DNA from: Streptomyces scabiei 87.22 | Lineage (GTDB): Bacteria > Actinomycetota > Actinomycetes > Streptomycetales > Streptomycetaceae | Reading direction: 5' to 3' | Assembly: GCF_000091305.1 (NCBI RefSeq) | Contig: NC_013929.1 | Span: forward strand, 9,920,001 to 9,984,000 | DNA length: 64,000 nt | Shown: positions 9,182-16,872 of the stretch, in pieces | How the letters are laid out: every line of letters starts with the position of its first letter | Position numbering within the stretch: position 1 is the stretch's first letter | Notes under the pieces: model-generated | What the model was told of the DNA's origin: nothing | Database searches by the model: none | The model's input: only the letters and a program-made list of their open reading frames with translations | Translations under genes and position numbers: made by a program

Positions 9182-9212
9182 GTGTGCAGGATCCACGCCC
9201 AATATTGCACAC
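9182..9212. promoter_or_regulatory. Candidate PucR operator in divergent promoter region
   Basis: An inverted repeat GTGTGCA (9182-9188) and TGCACAC (9206-9212) with a 17-base A/T-containing spacer including CAATATTG. It lies 17 bases upstream of the PucR start and about 80 bases before the dehydrogenase gene. It is the only clear dyad in this intergenic stretch. Confidence 0.5.
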
Positions 9213-9292
9213 CCTGTGCCTGTCGTCCCACCCGCCCGTTTCCCCAGACTTCAGGTCAAGCCCGCAGGCAAGACCCCTGCAAGGAGTGCAGA

Positions 9293-10618
9293 GTGTCAGC
9301 AACACACCAGACCATCAAGGCTCCCGCCGCCGCGAAGACCCCGCGGACCAGTCGGCCGGAAATCATCGAGACCGTCGCGGACGTGATCGCCGACGTACGG
9401 GCCAACGGCGACGCCGCCGTGCGTCGCTGGTCGCAGAAGTTCGACGACTGGGGCCCGGAGTCCTATCGGCTCGGGCCCGACCAGATCGCCTCCGTCGTCT
9501 CCTCCGTCCCCGAGACGGTCCTCGACGACCTGCGCTTCGTCCAGACGCAGGTCCGCGGCTTCGCCCAGGCGCAGCGCGACTCCCTCACCGACTTCGAGGT
9601 GGAGACACTGCCCGGAGTGTTCCTGGGGCAGCGCAACATCCCCATCGGCGCGGCCGGCGCCTACGTGCCCGGCGGCCGCTACCCCCTCACCGCCTCGGCC
9701 CACATGACCGTCCTGACCGCCAAGGTCGCGGGCGTCGGACGGGTCGCCGCGACGACCCCGCCCGACCGGGGCGCGCCGCCGCCCGTCAGCATCGCCGCGA
9801 TGCACCTGGCCGGGGCCGACGAGATCTACGTCATGGGCGGCGTCCAGGCCGTGGCCGCGCTGGCCCTGGGCACCGAGACGATCGACCCGGTCGACATGCT
9901 CGCAGGACCCGGCAACGCCTACGTGGCGGAGGCCAAGCGCCAGCTCTTCGGCGAGGTCGGGATCGACCTCTTCGCCGGGCCGACGGAGGTGCTGATCGTC
10001 GCGGACGGGACCGCCGACCCGTTCGTGGTCGCGACGGACCTGCTGTCCCAGGCCGAGCACGGGCCCGACTCCCCGGTCGTGCTCATCACCACCTCGCACG
10101 ACGTGGCCAACGGGACCATCGCCTGGGTGGACAAGCTGCTGCCGGACCTGTCCACCGGAGAGGTCGCCGGGCGCGCCTGGCGCGACCACGCGGAGGTGAT
10201 CGTGGTCCCCGACCTGGACGCCGCCTACGCACTCGCCGACGAGTACGCCAGCGAGCACGTCCAGATCCTGACCGCCGAGCCCCGCGAGGCCCTGCACCGG
10301 ATGCGCAACTACGGCGCCCTCTTCCTCGGGGACAAGACCTGCGTCGCGTACGGCGACAAGGTCATCGGCACCAACCACGTCCTGCCCACTCTGGGGGCGG
10401 CCCGCTACACCGGCGGTCTCTGGGTCGGCAAGTACCTCAAGACCGTGACCTACCAGGAGATCGGGGACGCCGGGTCCAGCGCCCGGCTCGGCGAGATCTG
10501 CGGCAGGGCCTCACGCATCGAGAACTTCGAGGGGCACGCGCGCTCGGGAGACGTCCGCGCCGCGCGCTACGGATCGGCCCGGCTGGCCTGGTCCGACCAC
10601 ACCTTCGAGCAGAGCTGA
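9293..10618 (+). CDS. Histidinol dehydrogenase-family NAD-dependent dehydrogenase (catabolic clade)
   Basis: A 441-aa HisD-fold enzyme. HisD zinc ligands are conserved: Gln and His in SQAEHG, Asp in YGDKVIGTNHVLPT, and a C-terminal His in FEGHARSGDVR. The catalytic Glu-His pair lies in YASEHVQIL. Family members oxidise an alcohol through an aldehyde to an acid with 2 NAD+. The C-terminus and operon context fit non-histidine members such as the sulfopropanediol dehydrogenase HpsN better than histidine biosynthesis, since no other his gene is nearby. The start is the GTG 7 bases after AAGGAG. It is first in an operon with a permease, a ThuA-like protein and a ThDP enzyme. Substrate unknown. Confidence 0.88.
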   Translation: MSATHQTIKAPAAAKTPRTSRPEIIETVADVIADVRANGDAAVRRWSQKFDDWGPESYRLGPDQIASVVSSVPETVLDDLRFVQTQVRGFAQAQRDSLTDFEVETLPGVFLGQRNIPIGAAGAYVPGGRYPLTASAHMTVLTAKVAGVGRVAATTPPDRGAPPPVSIAAMHLAGADEIYVMGGVQAVAALALGTETIDPVDMLAGPGNAYVAEAKRQLFGEVGIDLFAGPTEVLIVADGTADPFVVATDLLSQAEHGPDSPVVLITTSHDVANGTIAWVDKLLPDLSTGEVAGRAWRDHAEVIVVPDLDAAYALADEYASEHVQILTAEPREALHRMRNYGALFLGDKTCVAYGDKVIGTNHVLPTLGAARYTGGLWVGKYLKTVTYQEIGDAGSSARLGEICGRASRIENFEGHARSGDVRAARYGSARLAWSDHTFEQS

Positions 10619-10635
10619 TCCGCGATGACGGATCA
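10616..10635 (+). terminator. Intra-operon hairpin at the dehydrogenase stop codon
   Basis: TGATCCG-cgatga-CGGATCA begins exactly at the stop codon and is followed by CGTTTTA. This 7-bp stem with a short U-run looks like a weak terminator or 3'-end stabiliser that could lower expression of the downstream permease genes. Confidence 0.5.
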
Positions 10636-10713
10636 CGTTTTATGCCGGGCCGCCGTCGCGGTACGGCAGCCGTTCGACAAGGAGCATTTCCCCCTCGACC
10701 CACGGAGATCGTC

Positions 10714-12324
10714 ATGTCAGCTACGGACAACGAGGCGCACACGGCGCCCAGACCCACCCCCGCCGGCTCCCCGGGCGGGGCGGCCACCCCCATCTCGTCC
10801 GCCGAGGACGCCGACATGCTCGCCGTCCTCGGCTATGAGCAGAAGTTCGACCGCAAGGTCAGCCTGTGGGGCAACTTCGCCCTGGGCTTCGTGTACCTCT
10901 CGCCCCTCGTGGGCGTCGTGGCCCTGTTCGCCGTCGGCCTGGCGACCGCGGGCGGACCGTCCATCTTCTGGATCGGCATCGTCGGGGCCGGGCAGTTCCT
11001 GGTCGCACTGACCTTCGGTGAGATCGTCTCGCAGTTCCCGCTCGCGGGCGGCCTGTACCAGTGGGTCAGACGCTTGTGGAACGGGCGCTATGCCTGGTTC
11101 AACGCGTGGACGTACATCTGCTGCATCACCATCGGCATCACCAGCACCGCGCTCTTCAGCTCGGACTTCGCGGCCAGCCTCTTCGCCGGAACCGCCGCCG
11201 AGCCCGCCATCAGCTCCACCCCCGCCCAGCGGCTGTGGATCGCCGTCGCCATGACGGTCGTCTGCCTGATCTGCAACTGCTTCGGCACCAGGACCCTGGC
11301 CCTGATCTCGAAGATCGGACTCGCCGCGGAACTGATCGGCATCGTCATCGTGGGCCTCTACCTGCTGATCTTCGAGCGGCACAACTCCGTCTCGATCTTC
11401 TTCGAGGCCAGCAGCTCCAACCACGACAGCTACGTCGTGGCCTTCATCGCCGCCTCCCTCGTCGGCCTCTTCCTCTTCTACGGCTTCGAGGCGTGCGGCG
11501 AGATCGCGGAAGAGGTCCCCAACCCCTCCCGCAGCATCCCGCGGGCCATGCAGCTGACCGTGGCCGTCGGCGGCGTGGCGGCACTGCTCGCCTTCGTCGG
11601 CTACGCCCTCGCGGCCCCGGACCTCGCCTCGATCCTCGAGGGCAAGGACACCAACCCCATCCCCTCGATCCTGCAGAACTCGCTCGGCACGGTGGGCACC
11701 AAGGCGGTGCTCGCGGTCATCATCACGTCCTTCATCGCGGGTGTGATGAGCCAGCAGGCCGCCGCGAGCCGGATCGTCTTCTCCTTCGCCCGTGACGACA
11801 TGTTCCCGGGATCCCGCGTCTTCTCGAAGATCTCCCGCAAGCACCGCGTTCCGCTGAACGCGCTGCTGGCCGTGAACGTCCTCCCGCTGGTGATCTTCGT
11901 GTTCGTCTACTACTCGCCCGACTCCCTCACCAAGATCGCGGCGTTCCAGATGCTGGCCGGATACGCGGCGTTCATGATGGTCGTACTGGCCGCGCTGCGG
12001 ATGCGCCTGAAGGGGTGGCGGCCCGCCGGAGCCTGGACCCTCGGCCGCTGGGGCATGGTGGTCAACGTGGCGGCTCTGGTCTACGGAGTGTTCGGAATGG
12101 TCCTTCTCGCCATGCCCACCGGCGGCCCGGGAACCCCGCTGCTGGACCAGTGGATCGCACTCGTCGGCTTCCTCATCGTCTCGGCCGTGGGCCTGGTGTA
12201 TCTGCTGACCGCCAAGCCGGAGCGCAAGTCGACCGCGCCGGAAGGCGACGCGATCGAGGTGGCCGAGCGTCTGCGCAGCCGCGCCGCGGCCCTCGCCGGC
12301 ACGAGCGGAGGAAGCAACGCATGA
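10714..12324 (+). CDS. APC-superfamily amino acid permease
   Basis: A 536-aa integral membrane protein with about 12 to 14 hydrophobic segments. After a hydrophilic N-terminus of about 50 residues it shows LGYEQKFDRKVSLWGNFALGF, the typical entry of GABA/choline-type amino acid:cation permeases (BAT1/UGA4-like). FGEIVSQFPLAGGLYQWVR and LFLFYGFEACGEIAEEV are also characteristic. It should import the amine or amino-acid-like substrate of this operon. A GGAG site precedes the ATG. Its stop overlaps the next ATG (ATGA), so the two genes are translationally coupled. Confidence 0.9.
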   Translation: MSATDNEAHTAPRPTPAGSPGGAATPISSAEDADMLAVLGYEQKFDRKVSLWGNFALGFVYLSPLVGVVALFAVGLATAGGPSIFWIGIVGAGQFLVALTFGEIVSQFPLAGGLYQWVRRLWNGRYAWFNAWTYICCITIGITSTALFSSDFAASLFAGTAAEPAISSTPAQRLWIAVAMTVVCLICNCFGTRTLALISKIGLAAELIGIVIVGLYLLIFERHNSVSIFFEASSSNHDSYVVAFIAASLVGLFLFYGFEACGEIAEEVPNPSRSIPRAMQLTVAVGGVAALLAFVGYALAAPDLASILEGKDTNPIPSILQNSLGTVGTKAVLAVIITSFIAGVMSQQAAASRIVFSFARDDMFPGSRVFSKISRKHRVPLNALLAVNVLPLVIFVFVYYSPDSLTKIAAFQMLAGYAAFMMVVLAALRMRLKGWRPAGAWTLGRWGMVVNVAALVYGVFGMVLLAMPTGGPGTPLLDQWIALVGFLIVSAVGLVYLLTAKPERKSTAPEGDAIEVAERLRSRAAALAGTSGGSNA

Positions 12325-12989
12325 CCCGCGTCCTGTATCTGTACGGAGGCTGGCCGGGGCACAAGCCCTACCAGGTGGCCGAGGAATGGGCCCTCCCGAT
12401 CTTCAAGAACCTCGGGTTCGACGTCGACGAGACCAACGACATCTTCGCGCTCGACGCCGACCTCACCGGCTACGACCTCATCGCCCTCAACTGGAACAAC
12501 GCCCTGCTGTCCGAGGGACTGACCGCCGCCCAGGAGTCGAACCTGCTGGGCGCGGTGGAGAGCGGCACCGGGATCGCCGCCTGGCACGGCGCGGCCGCCG
12601 CGTTCCGCACCAGCCTCAAGTACCACTGGCTCCTCGGCGGCAGCTTCCTCGAACACCCCGCGGGCGAAGGCGTGAAGTACCCGTACGAGGTCACGATCAC
12701 GGACACCGACCACCCCATCACCGCCGGGGTGCGGGACTTCCGGGTCGCCTCGGAGCAGTACTACATGTCCGTCGACCCCAACAACCACGTCCTGGCCGAG
12801 TCCACCTTCACCGGCGAGCACCTGCCCTGGCTGGAGGGGAAGACGATCCCCCAGGCATGGACCAGGACCTGGGGCGGGGGCCGCGTCTTCTACAGCGCGG
12901 TCGGACACGACCTCGACGACCTCCAGAACCCGGACGTCACCCGCCTGTGCACCCAGGGCTTCGCCTGGGCCGCCCGTCACCACGCCTGA
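12321..12989 (+). CDS. ThuA-like domain protein
   Basis: A 222-aa protein of the ThuA (trehalose-utilisation) class I glutamine-amidotransferase-like fold. Family marks are the opening VLYLYGGWPGHKPYQVAEEW, the SGTGIAAWHGAAAAF turn and the C-terminal QAWTRTWGGGRVFYSAVGHD. Known homologues act on 3-keto-sugars or are uncharacterised; the nucleophile Cys of true amidotransferases is absent at the elbow. It overlaps the permease by 4 bases and is 36 bp before the ThDP enzyme, so it is part of the same operon. Its role here is unknown. Confidence 0.85.
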   Translation: MTRVLYLYGGWPGHKPYQVAEEWALPIFKNLGFDVDETNDIFALDADLTGYDLIALNWNNALLSEGLTAAQESNLLGAVESGTGIAAWHGAAAAFRTSLKYHWLLGGSFLEHPAGEGVKYPYEVTITDTDHPITAGVRDFRVASEQYYMSVDPNNHVLAESTFTGEHLPWLEGKTIPQAWTRTWGGGRVFYSAVGHDLDDLQNPDVTRLCTQGFAWAARHHA

Positions 12990-13025
12990 TTCCTCCGTCC
13001 GACCCAAGCCGATTGGGAGCACACC

Positions 13026-14813
13026 ATGCCTGTCCTCACCGGAGGCCAGATCGTCGCGCGGACCCTGCGCAACTACGGGGTCGACGTCGTCGCCGGCATC
13101 CCCGGCCACGGCATCTGGTCACTGACCGACGCCTTCCTCGACGACGAGTCCAGGATCCCCTTCATCCAGACCTTCCACGAGCAGAGCGCCGTCCACCTCG
13201 CCGACGGCTACTACCGCGTCACCGGCCGCCCGCAGGCCGCCGTGACCTCCATCGGCGCCGGCGCCAGCAACACCGTCATCGGCATGGGCACCGCCTTCAC
13301 GGACTCCACCAGCGTCCTCGTGGTCACGGGCGGCCCGCCGACCCACATGCGCGGCCACGGACTGCTGCAGGAGCTCGACCGCTACACGGCCAACGACTTC
13401 CCCAAGGTGGCCGAGGCCGTCAGCAAGCGGCACTGGGTCGTCACCCGTGTCGAGGAACTCCCCTTCGTCCTGCACCGCTGTTTCAACTCCATGCTGACCG
13501 GCCGCCCGGGCCCGGTGCACCTCGAAATCCCCATGGACGTCCAGGCCGAGGCCGCGAACGTCGAGCTCCACGACCTGGAGCGGCGCATCCCCGTCGGCCG
13601 CCAGCACCCCGACCCGGAAGCCGTGGACCGCGCGGTCGACGTACTGCGGGCGGCCACCCGCCCGGTCATCGTCGTCGGCGGCGGTGCGATCACCTCCGAG
13701 GCGTCCGACGAGGTCCTCGCGCTCGCCGAGCGCTGGCAGATCCCGGTCGTCACCACGTGGAACGGCAAGAGTGCCTTCCCCGAGGACCACGAGCTGTTCG
13801 CCGGTAGCGTCGGCCAGACCGGCACGATGACCGGCAACGCGATCGCCAGCTCCGCCGACGTCGTCATCTCGGTCGGCTGCCGCTTCACCGACTGGTCCGC
13901 CTCCAGCTACGCCAAGGGCATCAGCTTCTCGATCCCGCCCGCGAAGCTCATCCACATCGACATCGACCCGCACGAGATCGGCAAGAACTACCCCGCCGAG
14001 GTGGGCATCGTCGCGGACGCCCAGCGCGCCGTGGCCGCCATCGTCGACTCCCTCCCGGCCAAGGGCGTCGACCGCTCCGAATACCTCGCCGAACTCGCCC
14101 AGCTCAAGCAGGACTGGGAGGAGAAGCTCGTCGGCCGCCGCGACAGCGACCGTTTCCCGTTCACCTCGCAGCGCCCGCTCGGTGCCCTGCGCAACGTGCT
14201 CCCGCGCGACGCGATCATCGTCGCCGGCTCGGGCAACACCCAGGGCGCGGTCAAGCAGACCTTCCCGGTCTACAACCCGCGCACCCACCTCACCTCCGGC
14301 GGCTTCTCCTCCATGGGCTGGGCCATCCCGGCCGCCGTCGGCGCCAAGCTCGCCCGGCCGGACAGCCCGGTCGTGTGCGTCCTCGGCGACGGCGACTTCC
14401 TCATGACCTCCCAGGAGATCGCCCTGAGCGTCACCGCCGGCGCACCGGTGATCTTCGTGGTCCAGAACAACGCGGGCTACATGTCGATCCGGGGCGGTCA
14501 GCGCAAGCAGACCTCGCGGCACATCGGCGTCGAGTTCTCGCACCCGGACGGCTCGCCGTACAGCCCGGACTTCGCGGCCATGGGCCGGGCCTTCGGTATC
14601 GAGTCGCACAAGGTCAACGACGCCGAGTCCCTGGAGCCGACGCTGCGGAAGGCGGTCCAGTCCGGCGCCCCCGCCGTGATCGAGGTCCCCACGGACCGCG
14701 ACGCCGCCGGCCCCTGGGTCCCCGGCTGGTGGGACTTCCCGATCCCGGCGTACATCAAGGACGAGCGCCAGGACGAGTACGACCGCATCAGGGCCACGGA
14801 GCAGCACCTCTGA
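13026..14813 (+). CDS. Thiamine-diphosphate enzyme, acetolactate synthase-like
   Basis: A 595-aa ThDP enzyme with three domains. The PYR domain carries the cofactor-activating Glu at residue 52 (TFHEQSAVHLADGYYR). The central domain (about 200-330) contains RPVIVVGGGAITSEAS. The C-terminal PP domain has the GDG...NN motif (GDGDFLMTSQEIA through VVQNNAG, about 455-485). The Glu separates it from glyoxylate carboligase, which has Val there. Reactions in the family include 2-oxoacid decarboxylation, carboligation and sulfoacetaldehyde acetyl transfer; which applies is not evident. No IlvN regulatory subunit is adjacent, which argues for catabolism. It is last in the operon. Confidence 0.87.
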   Translation: MPVLTGGQIVARTLRNYGVDVVAGIPGHGIWSLTDAFLDDESRIPFIQTFHEQSAVHLADGYYRVTGRPQAAVTSIGAGASNTVIGMGTAFTDSTSVLVVTGGPPTHMRGHGLLQELDRYTANDFPKVAEAVSKRHWVVTRVEELPFVLHRCFNSMLTGRPGPVHLEIPMDVQAEAANVELHDLERRIPVGRQHPDPEAVDRAVDVLRAATRPVIVVGGGAITSEASDEVLALAERWQIPVVTTWNGKSAFPEDHELFAGSVGQTGTMTGNAIASSADVVISVGCRFTDWSASSYAKGISFSIPPAKLIHIDIDPHEIGKNYPAEVGIVADAQRAVAAIVDSLPAKGVDRSEYLAELAQLKQDWEEKLVGRRDSDRFPFTSQRPLGALRNVLPRDAIIVAGSGNTQGAVKQTFPVYNPRTHLTSGGFSSMGWAIPAAVGAKLARPDSPVVCVLGDGDFLMTSQEIALSVTAGAPVIFVVQNNAGYMSIRGGQRKQTSRHIGVEFSHPDGSPYSPDFAAMGRAFGIESHKVNDAESLEPTLRKAVQSGAPAVIEVPTDRDAAGPWVPGWWDFPIPAYIKDERQDEYDRIRATEQHL

Positions 14814-14839
14814 GACGGCCCCGCGCCACCGTACCGACC

Positions 14840-14876
14840 ACCGCCCGTGCGGCCGAGACCCGGCCGCGCGGGCGGT
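14840..14876. terminator. Bidirectional terminator
   Basis: A hairpin of 8 + 7 bp separated by one T/G position (14840-14855 pairing with 14861-14876) around a 5-base loop. It lies between the converging ThDP-enzyme and TROVE genes. Confidence 0.8.
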
Positions 14877-14890
14877 CCGCGTGCCGGGAC

Positions 14891-16585
14891 TCATCCCTCG
14901 CGCGAACCCGCTTCCCAGGGCCACGCGGAGTCCCGGCCCGCTTCGATCAGCGGGATCAGCCGGAACGCGGCGTCGCTCAGGCCGCCGAAGGTGTGGTGGT
15001 GCGGGCCGGACGGGGCGTGGGCCGGGGCGTAGCCGGCCAGATTCCAGGTGTAGACGGGGACGCGCGACGGGATCGCCCGCAACGGGCTGGACCACTGAGC
15101 GGGCCCGGTCTGTTCGTCGGTCACGACGACCACCCGGTCGTGACGGGCGTAGTGCCGCCTGAGCGCCGCGGCCGTATGGGTGCCGCCGAGGTCGTGGAAG
15201 CGATCCAGGGCGCGCAGTACGGACTCACCCGGGGCGAGTTCCACGCGACGGCTGTCCGACCCGAACTCCACCAGATCGGCGCACTCGGCCCGCAGCGCCA
15301 GCGACGTACCGAAAATGGCCGCCGAATCCGCCCGGTTGAGCTGGGTGTGCTCACCGGGCGTGTCGAACATCGAGCCCGACCGGTCCACCAGGATCAGGGT
15401 GCGGCCGGGCAGTTCGGGGACGTTGGCGAGGGAGTGGCCGAGGGCCGTCTCCAGAGCCTCCGCCCAGCGGGGCGACGGCGCGTTGCGATGGGCGGCCAGA
15501 TACCGGAACGGGAACTGCCGGGATCCGCGCACCTCGTCCGGGGAGGAGATCCGCGCGGCGACCTCGGCGGCCACCCGGTCGCTCACGCCGGCGAGGTCGA
15601 GGTTGCGCAGGTTGCGTACGAGGGCCATCGCCCCCATCGAGGGGATCACCGCCTCCCACACCGCCGCGTCGAGCGGCCCCTGCAGCCAGCCTGCCACCGA
15701 CTCCCAGGTCATCCCGGCCGCGCTCAGCCGTTCGGCGCCACCCGGCGCGGTGACCAGGGCACGCCGTTCCCCGACCGGCACGGCCATCAGCTCCCGGTGT
15801 GCGGTGAGCAGTGTCTCGCCGGCCGGGGGAAGCACACGGTCCGGACGGTGACGGCGGTCGATCGCGTACGTGAACAGGGGCCCCTGCCATGGACGTCCGG
15901 GGGCGGGGGAGGGGTGGGTGAGTTCGATGACATCGGCGAAGCGGTAGGGGCGTGAGGCGGTGTCGTACTTGAGGAGTGCGCGACCGGTGTACAGACGCCG
16001 GACGGCGTCGGCGACTCCGCGCTTGAGCGGCTGCGGGAGTGCGCGGCCGTGCCGTGAGATCCAGTACGCCAGCAACTCACCCGGCTCGTCGGCCCGTTGG
16101 AGGACGGCGGACACGGCCTGCCGGGAGAAGCCGACGGCCCCCGCCTCCAGCCTGGCCCGCACGAACTCGGCGGCGCCCACGAGGGACCCGGTGCGCATAT
16201 GGGCCTCGGTGCGCAGCCAGCCCAGCAGACCGAGAGTCCACTCCGGATCGCTGACGGCGAGCGTGCGCACCAGCTGCTCGTAGCGCTCGTCGCGGGCGGC
16301 GGCGTCCTCGTAGAAGGTGTGATGGCCGACCATGTTGGCCACGGCCAACAGGAAGAGTTCCCCCTTGGGCGTGCGGGTGTACGCGGGCCCACCCTGGTGG
16401 GTGAGGCGGTGGAGTCGGCGCGCGGAGGGCCGGCGCAGGCCCGCTGCCGGGCCGGACGGCGGGAGCAGCCACCGGCCGTGGGTGGAGAGCGACGACGTCG
16501 CTCCGCCGGCGGTCAGGCCCGGTATTTCCGCCTGGATCTCGTTCCTGGCTTCGGACTTGGCTCGCTGACGGTTGAAATGGGGCAT
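14891..16585 (-). CDS. rsr: TROVE domain/vWA protein, bacterial Ro60 orthologue (Rsr-like)
   Basis: A 564-aa Ro60-like RNA-binding protein. The N-terminal two thirds form the alpha-helical TROVE ring: the start LHRLTHQGGPAYTRTPKGEL, then ELFLLAVANMVGHHTFYED and helical HEAT-like repeats. The C-terminal vWA domain has the MIDAS motif LVDRSGSMFD (about residue 385) and the loop DLGGTHTAAALRRHYARHD. Known bacterial Rsr binds Y RNA, tethers PNPase and acts in rRNA maturation and stress survival. The start is chosen at the ATG 8 bases after AAGGGA. No rtcB or ring-associated gene is adjacent. The upstream leader is strongly structured. Confidence 0.88.
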   Translation of the reverse strand: MPHFNRQRAKSEARNEIQAEIPGLTAGGATSSLSTHGRWLLPPSGPAAGLRRPSARRLHRLTHQGGPAYTRTPKGELFLLAVANMVGHHTFYEDAAARDERYEQLVRTLAVSDPEWTLGLLGWLRTEAHMRTGSLVGAAEFVRARLEAGAVGFSRQAVSAVLQRADEPGELLAYWISRHGRALPQPLKRGVADAVRRLYTGRALLKYDTASRPYRFADVIELTHPSPAPGRPWQGPLFTYAIDRRHRPDRVLPPAGETLLTAHRELMAVPVGERRALVTAPGGAERLSAAGMTWESVAGWLQGPLDAAVWEAVIPSMGAMALVRNLRNLDLAGVSDRVAAEVAARISSPDEVRGSRQFPFRYLAAHRNAPSPRWAEALETALGHSLANVPELPGRTLILVDRSGSMFDTPGEHTQLNRADSAAIFGTSLALRAECADLVEFGSDSRRVELAPGESVLRALDRFHDLGGTHTAAALRRHYARHDRVVVVTDEQTGPAQWSSPLRAIPSRVPVYTWNLAGYAPAHAPSGPHHHTFGGLSDAAFRLIPLIEAGRDSAWPWEAGSREG

Positions 16586-16599
16586 GCAGAAGGTCCCTT

Positions 16600-16671
16600 G
16601 GGAGACGTTCCTGGAAGAAGGAGAGACGCCTCCCGAGATCAGTAGTGGCACCGGGGTGGTGTTGCGATCTC
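16600..16671 (-). promoter_or_regulatory. Structured leader upstream of the Ro60-like gene
   Basis: Two adjacent stems lie just before the TROVE start. One pairs 16600-16608 with 16626-16634 (GGGAGGCGT with ACGTCTCCC on the minus strand, 9 bp including one G-U pair valid only on that strand). The other pairs 16635-16640 with 16666-16671 (GATCTC/GAGATC) and encloses a CACC/GGTG-type inner pairing. The orientation-specific wobble supports RNA from the minus strand. It may be a cis-acting leader or part of a Y-like RNA; neither is proven. Confidence 0.45.
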
Positions 16672-16798
16672 AGACAGGAAGTAACCGGGGCACAGCGCAT
16701 CGGAAGGCGTCGAGCACGCACGCTAATCGATGTCGGTGAGCGGCCGCACCCCATTTATCGCCGCCCTCCCCACGCTCCTCCTGCCTTGCCGTGTTCGC

Positions 16799-16837
16799 GT
16801 GGGGCGGTGCCGGCTCGTGTCGTCGGCACCGCCCCAC
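16799..16837. terminator. Strong hairpin terminator downstream of the beta-helix gene
   Basis: A perfect 14-bp inverted repeat (16799-16812 with 16824-16837, core GGGGCGGTGCCG) with an 11-base loop, 35 bases beyond the stop codon of the minus-strand beta-helix gene. Confidence 0.88.
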
Positions 16838-16872
16838 GGGCGGGTCGTGCTGTTCGTGGCCGGCGGACCTGA

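Noticed and set aside
9293..10618. Histidine-biosynthesis hisD
   Set aside because: The fold and metal ligands match HisD, but no other his gene is adjacent, the operon is catabolic with a PucR regulator, and the C-terminus resembles HpsN-type members.
13026..14813. Anabolic acetolactate synthase (ilvB)
   Set aside because: No ilvN or ilvC is adjacent and the gene ends a catabolic operon; the ThDP fold alone does not set the reaction.
13119..15095. Long minus-strand frames opposite the ThDP enzyme and many other genes
   Set aside because: They mirror third-position GC bias on the opposite strand and contain no coherent domains.
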